Below the pieces are notes generated by a model. The model made no database searches. It was not told the DNA's origin and saw only the letters and a program-made list of their open reading frames with translations. The position numbers and the translations under genes were made by a program. Below, piece after piece: positions 38,701-45,232 of a stretch of DNA of 64,000 nucleotides. This DNA is from Kribbella catacumbae DSM 19601. Its GTDB lineage: Bacteria; Actinomycetota; Actinomycetes; Propionibacteriales; Kribbellaceae. The stretch spans positions 16,410-80,409 of the forward strand of contig NZ_AQUZ01000039.1 of NCBI RefSeq assembly GCF_000372465.1, read 5' to 3'. Positions within the stretch are counted from its first letter, which is position 1. The number at the start of each line of letters is the position of its first letter.

Positions 38701-40441
38701 CAGCGGCCGCATCGAGCACGCCGACACCAGCGGCGGTGGTCTTGGCGAAGGCGGTCTGCTTGCTCAGATTGCCGCGCAGGTCGTAAGCGAAGTCGGTCAA
38801 CTCGACCTGCGACTTATCCTGACCGCTGGCCCAAGCCGCCAATACCGCCTCGGTCAGCTCCTCCGGCGGCGTCATGCCACCAACGGTGAACCTAGCGCCG
38901 GTGTATCGCACCGTCTGGGTGAGCAGACCAACGGCCGGTGCGGTCGTGCCGTAACGGTTCTCGCTGACTGCCCCCTCCGCACTGACCGTGAACCGCAGAC
39001 GTGCCTGGCTGTCGTAGGCGAAGCGGGTCGTCACCGGATTGCCGGCAGTCTGCTGGTCACCGCCGTCCGGGTCAGGGATCCCGAAGCGGGTCTCGGTGAC
39101 GACCTGATTGCGCTGGTCGAAGGTCCGGATGATCGTGTTGCCGAACGGGTCGCGTTCGAGCCGCCGGTTTCCCTGGACGTCGTACTCATACGCGGTCCCG
39201 TTGCCTTTAGCATCGATGACCCGCTTCACGCTGTCGTCGGGGTGATACTCAAACTGAGTCGATAGCCTCGCCGCACCCGCGACTGGCGGCGGAGACTTGA
39301 TCTCAAGCAGCCGCTGTGAACCGTCGCAGACATACGTCCACACCTGGGCAGACCCACCGACATCGAAGCTGATGTCGGTCTCCAGTCTGCCGTTAGCCGG
39401 TGGTCTATATGTGAACGTTTGTGTGCCATTCGCGTCCACCACCGTCTTGACCTTGCCCGACTCGTAGGCGAAGGTTGCGACCGAGCCATCACTTTGGGTG
39501 ATACTGACGACGCGGTTGCTGCCGATCTCATAGGCATAGTCGGTGATGTAGAACTTGTTGTCCGACGTCTCCGTCGGAGTCAACTCGGTACGCACCGACA
39601 GCAGCCGGCCGGTAGCTGTGTCGTAGGCATAGTCGACCTGCTTGACCGCGGTCCCAGGCACATTGGTGGCACGACCGGAGGCATCAACGGTCAGAGCGAT
39701 CGTGTCGACCCGCTTCAGCCGGGTCAGATTGGCATTCCCAGGAAGAGTTTCGTACACCAGCACCAACTTCTGGCCGGTGGCCAGATCAGTGACGCCTGTC
39801 AGTCGGCCTGACTCATATTGGAAGGTCGTCTTGTTACCACTGAGGTCCTGCTGACTCGCCAGCTTGCCCGTAGCAACCGCGTACCTCTCCTCCAGCCGGC
39901 TCGACCCATCGGTCCAGACCCATTGCTGGGAACTCTGCTCGTGAACGAGTCCGTCGTGCGCACCGCCACCTTCGGTACTGGCGTACCGCGAACCATTCCA
40001 GCTGTACACCGTCTCGTGACCGTCGCCATCAGTCCGGGTCACCGTACTGCCCGCGGCTCCGTTCGTCCCCGCCAGCACGACAGTTCGCTCGCCGTCCCAG
40101 CGCCAGCCATCCCCGTCACCATCGCTCTGCGCACCCAAAGAGTTGTAGGTCCGCAAATGCGACAAACCAAGGCCGCGTCCCGAGAGATGCTCATCGCCGG
40201 CCTGCAGCACAAGGTTGCCGGTCGCAACATTCACATAACACCGGCCCCCGGCCTGCCCAAGAGAACTCTGCCCCAGGACGGCCGCGCCACCGAGAATATT
40301 CGGGCTCGCATTGAACAAACCAAGTCCACTACCAGCAACGATCGCAACCATGCAGGACCAGCTCCACTTCGACAGTCTTCGAGAGTTGAGAAAAGAGAGG
40401 GCACGCCAATTGCGCCGGTAAGCGCTTCGGGCGAGAGGCAA
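26777..40441 (-). CDS. Giant RHS/YD-repeat protein, copy 2 (complete)
   Basis: 4,554 residues from a TTG at 40441; an in-frame ATG at 40351 matches the ATG of copy 1. A basic N-terminus (RRLSKWSWSC) and a hydrophobic run (MVAIVAGSGLGLF) look like a signal/anchor. YD repeats fill most of the length, with four cadherin/Ig-like domains at about 870-1215. At about 3815-3870 there is a LysM-like segment (SAGDTLAGIAQLYFGDSS, LWHLIAEANS), then a hydrophobic stretch (about 3915-3970), and a unique C-terminus with a very basic, then acidic linker (KSHKAKGKDKSG, HDEDEDEG) before RKLTGDEKRRVHDFITGQ. That last motif resembles tails of polymorphic toxins, but I cannot name the activity. TatA and an LppU-like gene lie directly upstream on the same strand. 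Confidence 0.9.
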   Translation of the reverse strand: MPLARSAYRRNWRALSFLNSRRLSKWSWSCMVAIVAGSGLGLFNASPNILGGAAVLGQSSLGQAGGRCYVNVATGNLVLQAGDEHLSGRGLGLSHLRTYNSLGAQSDGDGDGWRWDGERTVVLAGTNGAAGSTVTRTDGDGHETVYSWNGSRYASTEGGGAHDGLVHEQSSQQWVWTDGSSRLEERYAVATGKLASQQDLSGNKTTFQYESGRLTGVTDLATGQKLVLVYETLPGNANLTRLKRVDTIALTVDASGRATNVPGTAVKQVDYAYDTATGRLLSVRTELTPTETSDNKFYITDYAYEIGSNRVVSITQSDGSVATFAYESGKVKTVVDANGTQTFTYRPPANGRLETDISFDVGGSAQVWTYVCDGSQRLLEIKSPPPVAGAARLSTQFEYHPDDSVKRVIDAKGNGTAYEYDVQGNRRLERDPFGNTIIRTFDQRNQVVTETRFGIPDPDGGDQQTAGNPVTTRFAYDSQARLRFTVSAEGAVSENRYGTTAPAVGLLTQTVRYTGARFTVGGMTPPEELTEAVLAAWASGQDKSQVELTDFAYDLRGNLSKQTAFAKTTAAGVGVLDAAAEVTEYIYDAHGDLLETVVGRGAGRTRRTIVSSVVRDGLGRVTQATNAGGNSSTAYDDANSKIQLTTAAGLVDSRRFDNRGRLVEVTQSGSGASRTDKNVYDEAGRLRMAEDPQGGREFIFYDAADRARFTVDVTGAVTGLEYDANGRVIVQTQYRNVANTSTWYDAGTNTVTKNSLTLGTTNVDVVVDTVHDRVTRYAYDSSNRRTTVTDAVGTVSTTGYDGRSLVTQQQTGGRVSRFFYDRDDRQVGVVDPLGYLTEYKYGAAGRLSETIRYNKRSPAAANVADPVWGGATSLTAVGGRLFEYLLPAFDPDGDDLVYSKIGTWPGWLTLDTTTGSAILKGTVPTTLTSYSVIVKADDQRTRTANRTVTITVVNTPPTWTTLPNSTAPRGKAGYSLILPAATDIEPPAGQLVYSLRSPLPAGLAFSAADRRISGTPTAAGVSTLTARVTDQQGLFAEQSFTVTVTNNGPTWTAVPTQPAEFQVPFKRPDGSPVTVPPATDPDEQPLTYSVVSKPAWMQFDPNTRVLSGTPTAVRLDSVELRAEDSLGRTVTVAFSVDVKFPVIGISGNNRPPTSAKAVPIVMTAGSLLSYALPPAVDPEGTRLTYSAVSGLPEGLSVNSATGVITGTTAAVGRHQVVIRTTDSGGQSSDRAVPLEVKKAAPRSVAPLASEPVEDVLAAWRPTDASGLRSYLYYDGQGAVVGSVDERGFLTETVYNAETNTQQDLRYRNAVTVLPTDTLASLKAKAGSGKVTTTVEFDDLGRVSRLIATDGTVTRNEYDNAGRLVREVLAVGAGEQRAGRTRLNAFGEATGALGGEGDATLPVDPTQPVIDAAIASRGARYEYDKRGRRAKAINPTNDATLSFYDGEDRLTHTINAEREVAETNYDANGQVSSVRRYATRITAQNMAILTGGPAAQLAGKLPAIDTVEDQLTTYEYDRRGLLTKLTDAEGFITNRTYNQFGQLETETRTISTGLGGTRSVTTRFDYDLRGELLSQTADVGGISLNQRTSYDGQGRPVRSVNGTGHAASTAYLDGGRTIEVTDPLGRRTRLEHDSLGRILRRTDPSQQLTRYDYDDSTQAESATSPENVRVTTRKNRHGEVAEVEDGVGGTTKYQYNKDGQLLKVIDATGATIRENTYDASGRLEASKDGRGMLVRLSYDAADRVRERKVESESNVTTAYLFNALGQTATVTEGKGTSAELITSYDYDRNGRLLEVVVDPGGLKLSTKYSYDGFAAVTIQHGTVDSPAQQVMTYEFDNLGRKTKQIDAPSTVLGTGAPGTRDLTTQYRYDAAGRLSRVIGVDGNSAWTVYDAAGQVTHAINAEGEVSQNTYDLNGRLIKTRRYLNRLGAATLAGLGDIAGPMVPAANANDQRSILAYDKDGRLRFTVTAVTDTGWAIGENRFDANSNVIETRRYDQLLPEDRIAALDTTASPGLSVAEVNAELTALGYGGEETLTLIQRTRFAYHANNRLRFTVDALGAVSENVYDPMGALVATVQFAAKPTLTTYTQNAISAAVDRLNPGNRVTRFAYDTQGRLRFTLRVAASDGQGKATQHLVSEQAYDALGRPTQTTQYLTPVGALTDYKPSTIATAITPNAEDRRQVSVYDIVGRQAYSVRVLTAGPQGKHQVTRTEYDALGRVTQRTAYALEMELSGFSKATLDAAVAANKTNKDRTTTFVYDLLGRQRFVVGADGSLSETAYDMLGRADEKRRYFLRLDASTPRTEAALVERRGSRALGDGATRGERYTYDKVGRLLTSTDAKGLTETNAYNGLGDRTNHTDKNGAVCTYAYDRLGRVFRKINPAAEVFAQLPDQRPSIQIVALEDVTYHDAFGNLCKTVERANTVDARTTDFGYDTLGRLTSTALPGYFADPAAAGADPLSVGKVHKDEAAGRFRRTVELGYDVFGSVVRTQTRTGLATNQFEYKTYDRLGRVKHDVDALNHVVAFAYTTFDEQGDVTRHGVTITGTPPNGSHWTEAEIAGKLGTDPKARVITTKYDNAGRKREVKLPPASYYHSDRLQRKNAPQPPLVTDRATTRYFYNAFDQVRHEAVKLDATSWQDTWRYFDAMGREVRTVDTLKHHTTKGYDPLGNLDRVVEYKEPGQQGSDSTNEPGANDSDSDRITAFSYNVLDQQTSVRRLGARYSEFDNDRYVEVNNARDVVSTLQSFTYDGLGRVLTQTDGTGAVTRLRYNSLGQVDQITEPPRLTAASGAVDPFRNPVTATPVTVLTLDGFGNVRTQMRTNGGGAGEHLFLQPAYDHAGNLTTTTDPKGNVSHQQVDYAGRVVKEVQPVSVAQGDQFTYSHNLERRYVYDAAGRQTHTLDVFLEGTQAKQSGVCTLFNAFGEVTEERKVWGLAAQTPADLSKAAVALYSYDNAGHVFDKTSSDGKTRFRYNLAGQVTRQEQLGKNPDSNETATRLTETGYDELGCGVIRRLPTFSALVDNAPTRVTPLVMQDDHDRWGNVESRVEGRFVRNDNGLVLGQSSTTRYEYNADNRPTIQRLPPTTVTNLGGSIHTADLRHELRYDLIGRLVEEVDISSLPATPQVFVVQRRRSRRYDSAGQMMSETDGTLITTRYAYDAHGNRVGVQNALGIVQVDLFDKNGNVAGHGVLRQAGNVVYNGGLGQTPIVRAFNAYQYDQANRRIGSGERLQEDGTGPFVQSFTKLDERGFARINSHAGRVTTCEYDIVGNKTRENDANDQARTWVYDADPDPADPTQAVQHIFRFGRLLSSTVGGNRTTGYEYDDFGEVKRENYPVAAFTNSFRNHDYHENGLLKRVNEVMAKGTPGAGGEDDYVATNEETLYDYTALGQLAKEKFTRTGEHDVKRFVNLELLWVYEVQPLSPIGRTTITSYDALGRISTLSSTPANDPVTANKRSSVALTYGYDELGNRRKVSATFTPPGSTAPEQSRDRWHVYDAEGRMKVVEGGITGAINRSTGTKITYDQVGRRLTAEKFLSTGGGQTPSGRTIGWINYREERYDYDDRNFLIGVSQRINKREYSATGTVPPDLPANGSSPWKNSEIRHVAGSGVIVQTDVYAAIQSNGPQAVDVTNPQLDTVIGRFYLPSGELIRQITTNHTGHAPNSTSDHYAYDPAGILRSYSYRQDAVPGNSQKPAFTNTYSYEYFMEFGGYKEKKITVSSSMPDLRTGETTFKYDGGGRLRGQSITLGGGVTRRRSFTYDIDDHVLTNDEATVNPNGDDRSGKQDFSYARGRLVSVVGSETINSGPPALKIAEFTNVFTPISASYPAPTVAGHVASAGDTLAGIAQLYFGDSSLWHLIAEANSIANGPTEPLPDTELGKTYRIPNVVGNIHNNANTFRPYNVGNIIGDSTPYPRRPLPPKPSYLFLKQFVVYAVKTLVAALVTAAIIYVGGPGGAVAAIAGGVGQASGEMAGQVVANWLGLQDGYDYRAVAAAGITGAITGGAGYLAPGKGLSDRVARASSRWMGAFAGDLVAGRKRQPADDAFDLGFGIASAIWQPYLTSGDGYFQWDGAVNPMLRSALNPANGWLFHDESRDWSTIVRQALNAPGKVAIGAGIAWSRDQLEQAVKKYRLEQASKKVAEAHRVTASQVKLLPETGEVGVYVPRLDMVVYTDSAGREFAYWNGQRLPLFFALKARASEGHVVVHMDLLTDDNSSRGTRNPQQSGNQPPETKPLAYEPRPPADAPHPVFDGISLPDLPVLDEAYRSVITQAGSADLPVTNFEVPAKSISEMLESAERQIASGSAGASMMPTSAVQLRYEDGAYQLPEQFIFVHGKAPVDEVAIGIRGKTVDMDWYGAHDAKLRREWDDWAKRNPQLAEAARAQWGYDPEGAAEAWSEFSRADHNKAWDRRRAEVDRNHRLMDGHAQIGNAIGRVIIEVAPFGDYAEDAVDLIESLREGGPIGILSDGDDPFDIPFGRRRSRGSKSHKAKGKDKSGRRQHDEDEDEGIPRKNTKQNIEFDRAMTEVEKRIGRKLTGDEKRRVHDFITGQQVPSRDIVDHAMALLGL

Positions 40442-40464
40442 GCCCGATGTGTGTTAGAGAAACC

Positions 40465-40725
40465 TCAGTCAGAGACGTGCGTGATTGATGGGTCGCGCAG
40501 CTGAGTCGGCAGGCTTTCCGAGGCAGTCGTCAGGGAACTGGTCACTTGCTCGGCCAGCTCGTTGGCCTGCCGGCGGCGCGGAAGAACCTCTTTGTCCCAG
40601 ACCTTCTTCGACCTGGCCAACTGCTTCACCAAGCCCGGCAGCTTGGCTGAGCCGAAGAGCAGCAAGACGATGGCGAGGAGGACCAGCCATTCCCCGCCCT
40701 GCGGCATCCCCAGAATCGGAATCAC
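40465..40725 (-). CDS. tatA: TatA/TatB-type Sec-independent translocase subunit
   Basis: 86 residues. An N-terminal membrane segment (EWLVLLAIVLLLFG) is followed by SAKLPGLVKQLARSKKVW, the FGxxKLP hinge and amphipathic helix of TatA/B proteins, and a polar tail. The GTG at 40725 has GGGAGGGG eight bases upstream; the GTG six bases further up is too close to it. It sits 24 bases before the RHS giant and may be an extra, dedicated TatA; no TatC is near. Tat-type signals occur nearby (41523 gene). Confidence 0.88.
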   Translation of the reverse strand: MIPILGMPQGGEWLVLLAIVLLLFGSAKLPGLVKQLARSKKVWDKEVLPRRRQANELAEQVTSSLTTASESLPTQLRDPSITHVSD

Positions 40726-40863
40726 GCGCACTCCCCTCCCATAGGTCCGACATCAGATGCATCGACTGTGAGATAGCTTCGAATGTGCTGCTGGGCATCC
40801 GCTGGGAACGATCCGGATACATCGCCCGACTTCCCAGGCAGGCAGAGCTCACGGATGGAGCGA

Positions 40864-41235
40864 CTACGGGGAGACTGGGGCCAAGCAGAGGACGAACGAC
40901 TGGCTGCCGGACTTCTGCCAGTAGAGGTCCGACGTCCCCTTGAACTCGCTGCAAGTACTGAAGGTTGCCTCGGCCTGGCTCTTGTCCTTCACCTTGCCGA
41001 CAACCTTGTACCGCGCTTCCGAGTTGCCACAGTCGACCTGCTGAAGGCCGTTCGATCCGGTCTCCTTGACGCAGTCCCCGACATCGGTGTTCGAAGCGTT
41101 GTTCCGGGCGAAGTAGAACACCGTGCCGAAGATCAGCGCGATGATCGCCAGGCCGACGATATTCGTGATCTTCTGCTTCCGGGTCAGCTTGGCGCGGCCG
41201 CCTGCTGTTGGGGTCATCGATTCTTCCGAGGCCAC
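40864..41235 (-). CDS. LppU/SCO3897-like anchored protein
   Basis: 123 residues, GTG start with an AAGGAG site. A basic N-terminus (KLTRKQK) precedes one membrane helix (ITNIVGLAIIALIFGTVFYF), then a small extracytoplasmic domain with four Cys: VGDCVKE, QVDCGNSEARYKVVGKV, STCSEF and VLCLAP. This spacing is that of actinobacterial LppU/SCO3897-family proteins, which have no established biochemical role. It lies upstream of TatA on the same strand, so the two may be cotranscribed. Confidence 0.75.
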   Translation of the reverse strand: MASEESMTPTAGGRAKLTRKQKITNIVGLAIIALIFGTVFYFARNNASNTDVGDCVKETGSNGLQQVDCGNSEARYKVVGKVKDKSQAEATFSTCSEFKGTSDLYWQKSGSQSFVLCLAPVSP

Positions 41236-41522
41236 AAGATTCTCCTTGATCGGGTTGACAGTTCCTCACCCGACATCCCGCCAGATCGCGGTTTGGGTCC
41301 GATGAGAGAAAGCTGTGTCTCGCCCCCCACCGGACGCAGTACCAGGGGCTTCCCAGCGAACGCCCACCGGGTACGGCGAAGCTGGGCTCAGCCGTAGGTT
41401 CGGCCGCCCTGACCGGGCGATGAGCATCCAGCCGAACCCTCACCAGATCGCCCCCGCCCGCACGACTGGCCAACGGCAACGTGCTGGCGACCGGGGCCGG
41501 ATTGTCAAGGAAAGGTCGGCAC
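41236..41522. other. Divergent intergenic region
   Basis: Contains the promoters for the leftward LppU-like gene and the rightward DUF4185 gene. No clear palindrome or riboswitch seen. Confidence 0.4.
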
Positions 41523-42617
41523 ATGGAGCTGAGGCGGAGGGCTTTCCTCGCAACGGTGGCTGGAGTCGGAGTCGCTGTAGCGGCTCCAGGATTGGCACGC
41601 GCGCAGGGCGCAGCCGTCTGGAGGAAACGCCTCACCGGGGCAGATCTGGACACCGCTGCGCGATGGCAGGTGGCCGGGACCGAGCTCGGTATCCCCTACA
41701 CGCTTGAGAACGGTTCGATCGGCTACCTGTTCGGCAACACGTTCAGCGCAGCCAGGCCCGAAACAAACCAGGACTGGCGATCAGCGGTCATGCTGCGATC
41801 GAAGATCCACCCAGCGACGACCGGAGGGTTGGTCTTCGACAAAGCCTCCGGAGTCCGCAGCAACGGCCTGGCCCCCGCCATCTTCCACAGCGGACAGAAC
41901 GGGCTCGGCATCGACGGAGTCTGGGAGGTATCCGCGATTCCGAACGACGGGATCACCTTCCCGAACGGCCGCCAACTGATTTCCTACACGAGTGTCGAGC
42001 ACCGGACCCCGGGCCCGCGGAACTCACTGTGGAAGACGAACTACGCGGGCCTGGCCTACTCCGACAACGGCAAGGACTTCGTCCGCACCAACCTCAAATG
42101 GTGGAACAACGCGAACAACGACGACCCCTTCCAGGTGTGGACGATGCAGCGCGACGGCAACTGGGTCTATGTCTTCTCCGTACCCGCCGGGCGCCAGCAC
42201 GGCGCGATGATGCTGCGTCGAGTCCGCTGGGACCGGATGCTCTTCCCTGCCGAGTACGAAGGCTGGGGTTGGAACGGCCGCAACTGGGGCTGGAGTCGAC
42301 CCTGCACACCTATCCTGACCGGCCGATTCGGCGAACCATCGGTCCGCCGGCTCAGCGACGGGGCCTGGGTCATGTCCTACCTGAACGCCGCCACGAACAA
42401 GATCGTCACCCGTACGGCGGCCGGCCCAACTCGGGCGTGGTCCGCGGAGAAGGTCCAGGTCACGTGGGCACAAGAGTCAGGCCTGTACGGCGGATTCATC
42501 CACCCCTGGTCCACCTCGCAACCGAACGACCTTCACCTCTTGGTCTCGACCTGGAGACGCAACCCCACTGGCCGGACCACGGCGTACCACGTGAGCCAGT
42601 ACGCCGGAACTGTATAG
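41523..42617 (+). CDS. Tat-secreted DUF4185 domain protein
   Basis: 364 residues from the ATG at 41523 (AAGGAAAGG upstream). A twin-arginine signal (MELRRRAFLATVAG, cleavage after ARA) is followed by a five-bladed-propeller-like DUF4185 domain recognised by repeated features: GYLFGNTF, LAPAIFHSG, YTSVEHRTPGPRN and WTMQRDGNWVYVFS. The domain resembles glycosyl hydrolase propellers, but its substrate is unknown. It stands alone before the RTX gene at 42656, 38 bases away, and may share its transcript. Confidence 0.8.
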   Translation: MELRRRAFLATVAGVGVAVAAPGLARAQGAAVWRKRLTGADLDTAARWQVAGTELGIPYTLENGSIGYLFGNTFSAARPETNQDWRSAVMLRSKIHPATTGGLVFDKASGVRSNGLAPAIFHSGQNGLGIDGVWEVSAIPNDGITFPNGRQLISYTSVEHRTPGPRNSLWKTNYAGLAYSDNGKDFVRTNLKWWNNANNDDPFQVWTMQRDGNWVYVFSVPAGRQHGAMMLRRVRWDRMLFPAEYEGWGWNGRNWGWSRPCTPILTGRFGEPSVRRLSDGAWVMSYLNAATNKIVTRTAAGPTRAWSAEKVQVTWAQESGLYGGFIHPWSTSQPNDLHLLVSTWRRNPTGRTTAYHVSQYAGTV

Positions 42618-42655
42618 CACCAGGAAGTCCACCCAACGGACAAGGGAGAGAGCGG

Positions 42656-43927
42656 ATGCAAGATTTCAGGGGCGATCCACCGATACGCCGGACAGCCCGC
42701 TGGCGCAGGTCGTTGCGTATAGCAACGGGCATGGCGCTGGTGACGCCAGCCACATTCGCTGCGGTCGGAGGTTTGGGCGGAGCCGCTTACGCCGTGACAA
42801 GCGTCGAGGCCAACCCAAACCTCGGAGAGCTAACAGTGAAAGCCCAGGCTGGCCGGGTAAACAACATCTCGGTCACGCAGAAGGAGGACCGGCTGATTGT
42901 TCACGACACCCGCGACACAGTGGCGGCTTCGCCGACCTGTACCACAATCGATGCACAAACCGTGGCCTGCCCGTCACGAGGCATCTTCCACGTCATCATC
43001 GACGCCGGCGATCTGAACGACCAGGTCACCTTCGACGCGGCCGATGAGTTCGAGGCGCTGACTGGCACGCTGCTTGGTGGTCCGGGCGACGATGTCCTCG
43101 CTCTCGGACCAAGTGCGACTACCGGGCACCTGTTCGGTGGCCAGGGCAACGATCTACTGAAGGGCGGGAAGTCGAATGACTTCCTCGACGGTGGCGAAGG
43201 CGCGGACGAGTTCTCCGGAGGCGGAGGCACAGACTTCGCCGACTACAGCAACCGGGATGCACCGGTCGTTGTGAAAATCGACGACACCGCAAACGACGGC
43301 AAGTCCGGCGAAGGTGACAACGTGCACACCGACGTGGAGAACGTGATCGGCGGTTTGTCCGACGACGTACTGGTGGGAAGCCGCAGCAACAACAACCTGA
43401 ATGGTGGACCTGGGCGCGACCAGCTGTTCGGCGAACTCGGTGACGACGCACTGACCGGCGGACTCGGCGACGATTCCCTCAACGGCGGCCCGGGTAGTGA
43501 CGACCTGTTCGGGGCGGAGGGCGACGACTCTCTCGAGGGCGGGAGCGGTACGGACTCCGACTTCTTCGAGGGTGGCGATGGAGCCGACACGGTCTCGTAC
43601 TCCAATCGGCCCGATGACATCGTTGCCGACAACAACGGACAGTTCGACGACGGCGGCAATGCCGGAAACGAAAGGGACAACGTCCGCCCAACTGTGGAAT
43701 CAATCCGCGGCGGCGCCGGCAACGACAAACTGAGCATCACCGCACCCGGCAGTGCCCTGGTGCGCAACGTGCTCAGCGGCGACCGGGGCAACGACCGCCT
43801 CGTCGTCCGCGACGGCGGACCACGCGACATCGCCGAGGGCGGCCCAGGTACGAACAGCTGCGTCATCGACCCTGATGACAAGGCAACTGACTGCCAGCTG
43901 GGAGGCACCGCTCTACGTCATCCGTAA
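42656..43927 (+). CDS. Secreted RTX-type calcium-binding repeat protein 1
   Basis: 423 residues from the ATG with an AAGGGAGAG site. A long signal peptide (basic RRTARWRRSLR, hydrophobic core, cleavage near GGAAYA) precedes an N-terminal beta domain (about 45-130) and then tandem GGxGxDxLxGG nonapeptides that bind calcium in a parallel beta-roll. It contains the spacer NDGKSGEGDNVHTDVENV also found in the two RTX neighbours. The C-terminus has two Cys (TNSCVIDPDDKATDC), matching the Cys pair at the ends of the other two. Probably an extracellular structural or adhesive protein. Confidence 0.85.
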   Translation: MQDFRGDPPIRRTARWRRSLRIATGMALVTPATFAAVGGLGGAAYAVTSVEANPNLGELTVKAQAGRVNNISVTQKEDRLIVHDTRDTVAASPTCTTIDAQTVACPSRGIFHVIIDAGDLNDQVTFDAADEFEALTGTLLGGPGDDVLALGPSATTGHLFGGQGNDLLKGGKSNDFLDGGEGADEFSGGGGTDFADYSNRDAPVVVKIDDTANDGKSGEGDNVHTDVENVIGGLSDDVLVGSRSNNNLNGGPGRDQLFGELGDDALTGGLGDDSLNGGPGSDDLFGAEGDDSLEGGSGTDSDFFEGGDGADTVSYSNRPDDIVADNNGQFDDGGNAGNERDNVRPTVESIRGGAGNDKLSITAPGSALVRNVLSGDRGNDRLVVRDGGPRDIAEGGPGTNSCVIDPDDKATDCQLGGTALRHP

Positions 43928-43948
43928 CTCCAGCCTCAACACCTAACG

Positions 43949-43985
43949 CTGGCCGGTCCTGAGCCTAAAGCCCAGGACCGGCCAG
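43949..43985 (+). terminator. Rho-independent-type terminator after RTX gene 1
   Basis: A perfect 13-bp stem, CTGGCCGGTCCTG/CAGGACCGGCCAG, with an 11-base loop, 22 bases after the stop codon. The T tract is weak, as is common in actinomycetes. Confidence 0.75.
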
Positions 43986-44050
43986 TAACCTTCCCTATTC
44001 TCACGGGGGAACCATGTTCAGACGCTCGCTCCGAATCTCCGCCTGGTCGC

Positions 44051-44578
44051 ATGGCAAGGCGTTGGCATTCAGGAGATGCGTTGAGTAACGTCATCCGCCC
44101 CCGGCCGGCAATCAACGTCTACGCCGCCGGTGGGTTGGTATTCGTTGCTCTAGGCACAGTAGAGGCCGTCACAGCCGTCCTCCTGCCTGAGGTCGCCACC
44201 TGGATCCGCTACCACGCACTCAGCTTCATCGCCATCGGCGCCCTGTGGACGATACTCGCGGCCCGAGTGGGAAGTCTCAGCGAGCCTCGCCATCTCCTCG
44301 GTGCCGGACAGCAGGCAGTCGCACGCATCGTCGACGTTCGATGGTCGCGTGCGCGCACCAGACTCCGCGGCGTTGTCACCCATCGACTCTGCAGGCTCGA
44401 GCTGGAGATCTATTGCCCAGGACAACCGCTCTATCGGATCCGGGTCTACCGCAATCTGCCCGCGACCCTCTATCGCCAAGACCTACGCGGTCATGCTCTC
44501 GATGCGCGGGTAGTCCCGGACGAGCCGCGACAGGTCGCATTGAACTGGAGTGCCGTTATCGAAGCCTTACGTTCCTGA
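44051..44578 (+). CDS. Small membrane protein of unknown function
   Basis: 175 residues (a TTG start at 44081 is an alternative). Two hydrophobic segments (INVYAAGGLVFVALGTVEAV and ALSFIAIGALWTILAA) are followed by a soluble domain of about 105 residues rich in Arg (VARIVDVRWSRARTRLRGV). The layout resembles actinobacterial DUF3592-like membrane proteins, but I cannot assign it. It converges with, and overlaps by 12 bases, the DoxX gene. Confidence 0.6.
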   Translation: MARRWHSGDALSNVIRPRPAINVYAAGGLVFVALGTVEAVTAVLLPEVATWIRYHALSFIAIGALWTILAARVGSLSEPRHLLGAGQQAVARIVDVRWSRARTRLRGVVTHRLCRLELEIYCPGQPLYRIRVYRNLPATLYRQDLRGHALDARVVPDEPRQVALNWSAVIEALRS

Positions 44579-44974
44579 CTGCTTGGCAGACCAGAACAAC
44601 GTGTCGACGGACCAGCGGGTGGGACCTGCGACGGCGATCAGGAAGAAGGTCCAGCAGAACAAGGCTGCCAGCTCGCCCCCGTTCGCAGTCGGGACGAGAG
44701 CATCCGGCTGATGGACCACGAAGTAGGCGTATGCCATGGAGCCTGAGCAGACCAGCGCCGCTCCGCGCGTGCCCAGCCCGACGGCCACCAGCACGCCGCC
44801 CACGAACTGGATCAGCGCTGCCCACCACCCTGGCCACAAACCGACTTCCACTGCTGCCCCGGTACCACGAACTCCACCGAGCACACCGGTCAGTGACGTC
44901 AAGCCATGCAGGGCAAACAGAACACCCACAACCACCCTGAACACAGCAAACACCGGCTCACGAAGCTGACTCAC
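44567..44974 (-). CDS. DoxX family membrane protein
   Basis: 135 residues from the GTG at 44974, which has AGGAGGT seven bases upstream. Four membrane helices and the family pattern FRVVVGVLFALHGLTSL, QFVGGVLVAVGLGTRGAAL and LFCWTFFLIAVAGPTRWSVD identify DoxX. DoxX proteins act in membrane redox or quinone-linked processes, and the exact substrate is unknown. It is last in a leftward run after three micropeptide genes (54 bases after the nearest), suggesting a common transcript. Confidence 0.88.
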   Translation of the reverse strand: MSQLREPVFAVFRVVVGVLFALHGLTSLTGVLGGVRGTGAAVEVGLWPGWWAALIQFVGGVLVAVGLGTRGAALVCSGSMAYAYFVVHQPDALVPTANGGELAALFCWTFFLIAVAGPTRWSVDTLFWSAKQSGT

Positions 44975-45028
44975 GAATAGACCTCCTAGAGACGAAAGTT
45001 GGCTGGCCAAAAGGCCTGAGGCCAAGGC

Positions 45029-45202
45029 CTAACCGCCTGGCCACGGGGGTGGAGGCGGCGGATTATTGATGACACCGAAGGCACAGCGGCGGCTCGGCTC
45101 CTCGGCTATGCAGCCTTCAAGAACACCGATCCACACGACCCCGCAGAGCACAGCAACGACCAACCCGACCTTTCGACCCGAGCGAGTGCCGGCAGAATTC
45201 AC
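45029..45202 (-). CDS. Membrane micropeptide with PPPPPPWPGG tail (peptide 1)
   Basis: 57 residues from a GTG at 45202 with GGAAGG eight bases upstream. A basic start (TRSGRKVG), one hydrophobic helix (LVVAVLCGVVWIGVLEG), a Cys-containing linker (CIAEEPSRRCAF) and the tail NNPPPPPPWPGG. It belongs to no family I know. The tail is nearly identical to that of the peptide at 45491-45673 and similar to the one at 45233-45406. The shared tail, despite different N-termini, argues for selection on the C-terminus (binding ligand, processing or modification site). Confidence 0.75.
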   Translation of the reverse strand: MNSAGTRSGRKVGLVVAVLCGVVWIGVLEGCIAEEPSRRCAFGVINNPPPPPPWPGG

Positions 45203-45232
45203 TTGTCGTCCTTCCAAATTCGAACTGCTTAA

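Noticed and set aside
30000..39000. Repetitive DNA in the RHS genes as a CRISPR array
   Set aside because: The repeats are degenerate coding YD repeats without regular spacer length.
43000..43900. Gly/Asp-rich repeats read as a PE-PGRS-type or collagen-like protein
   Set aside because: The GGxGxDxLxGG spacing fits calcium-binding RTX nonapeptides, and a signal peptide precedes them.
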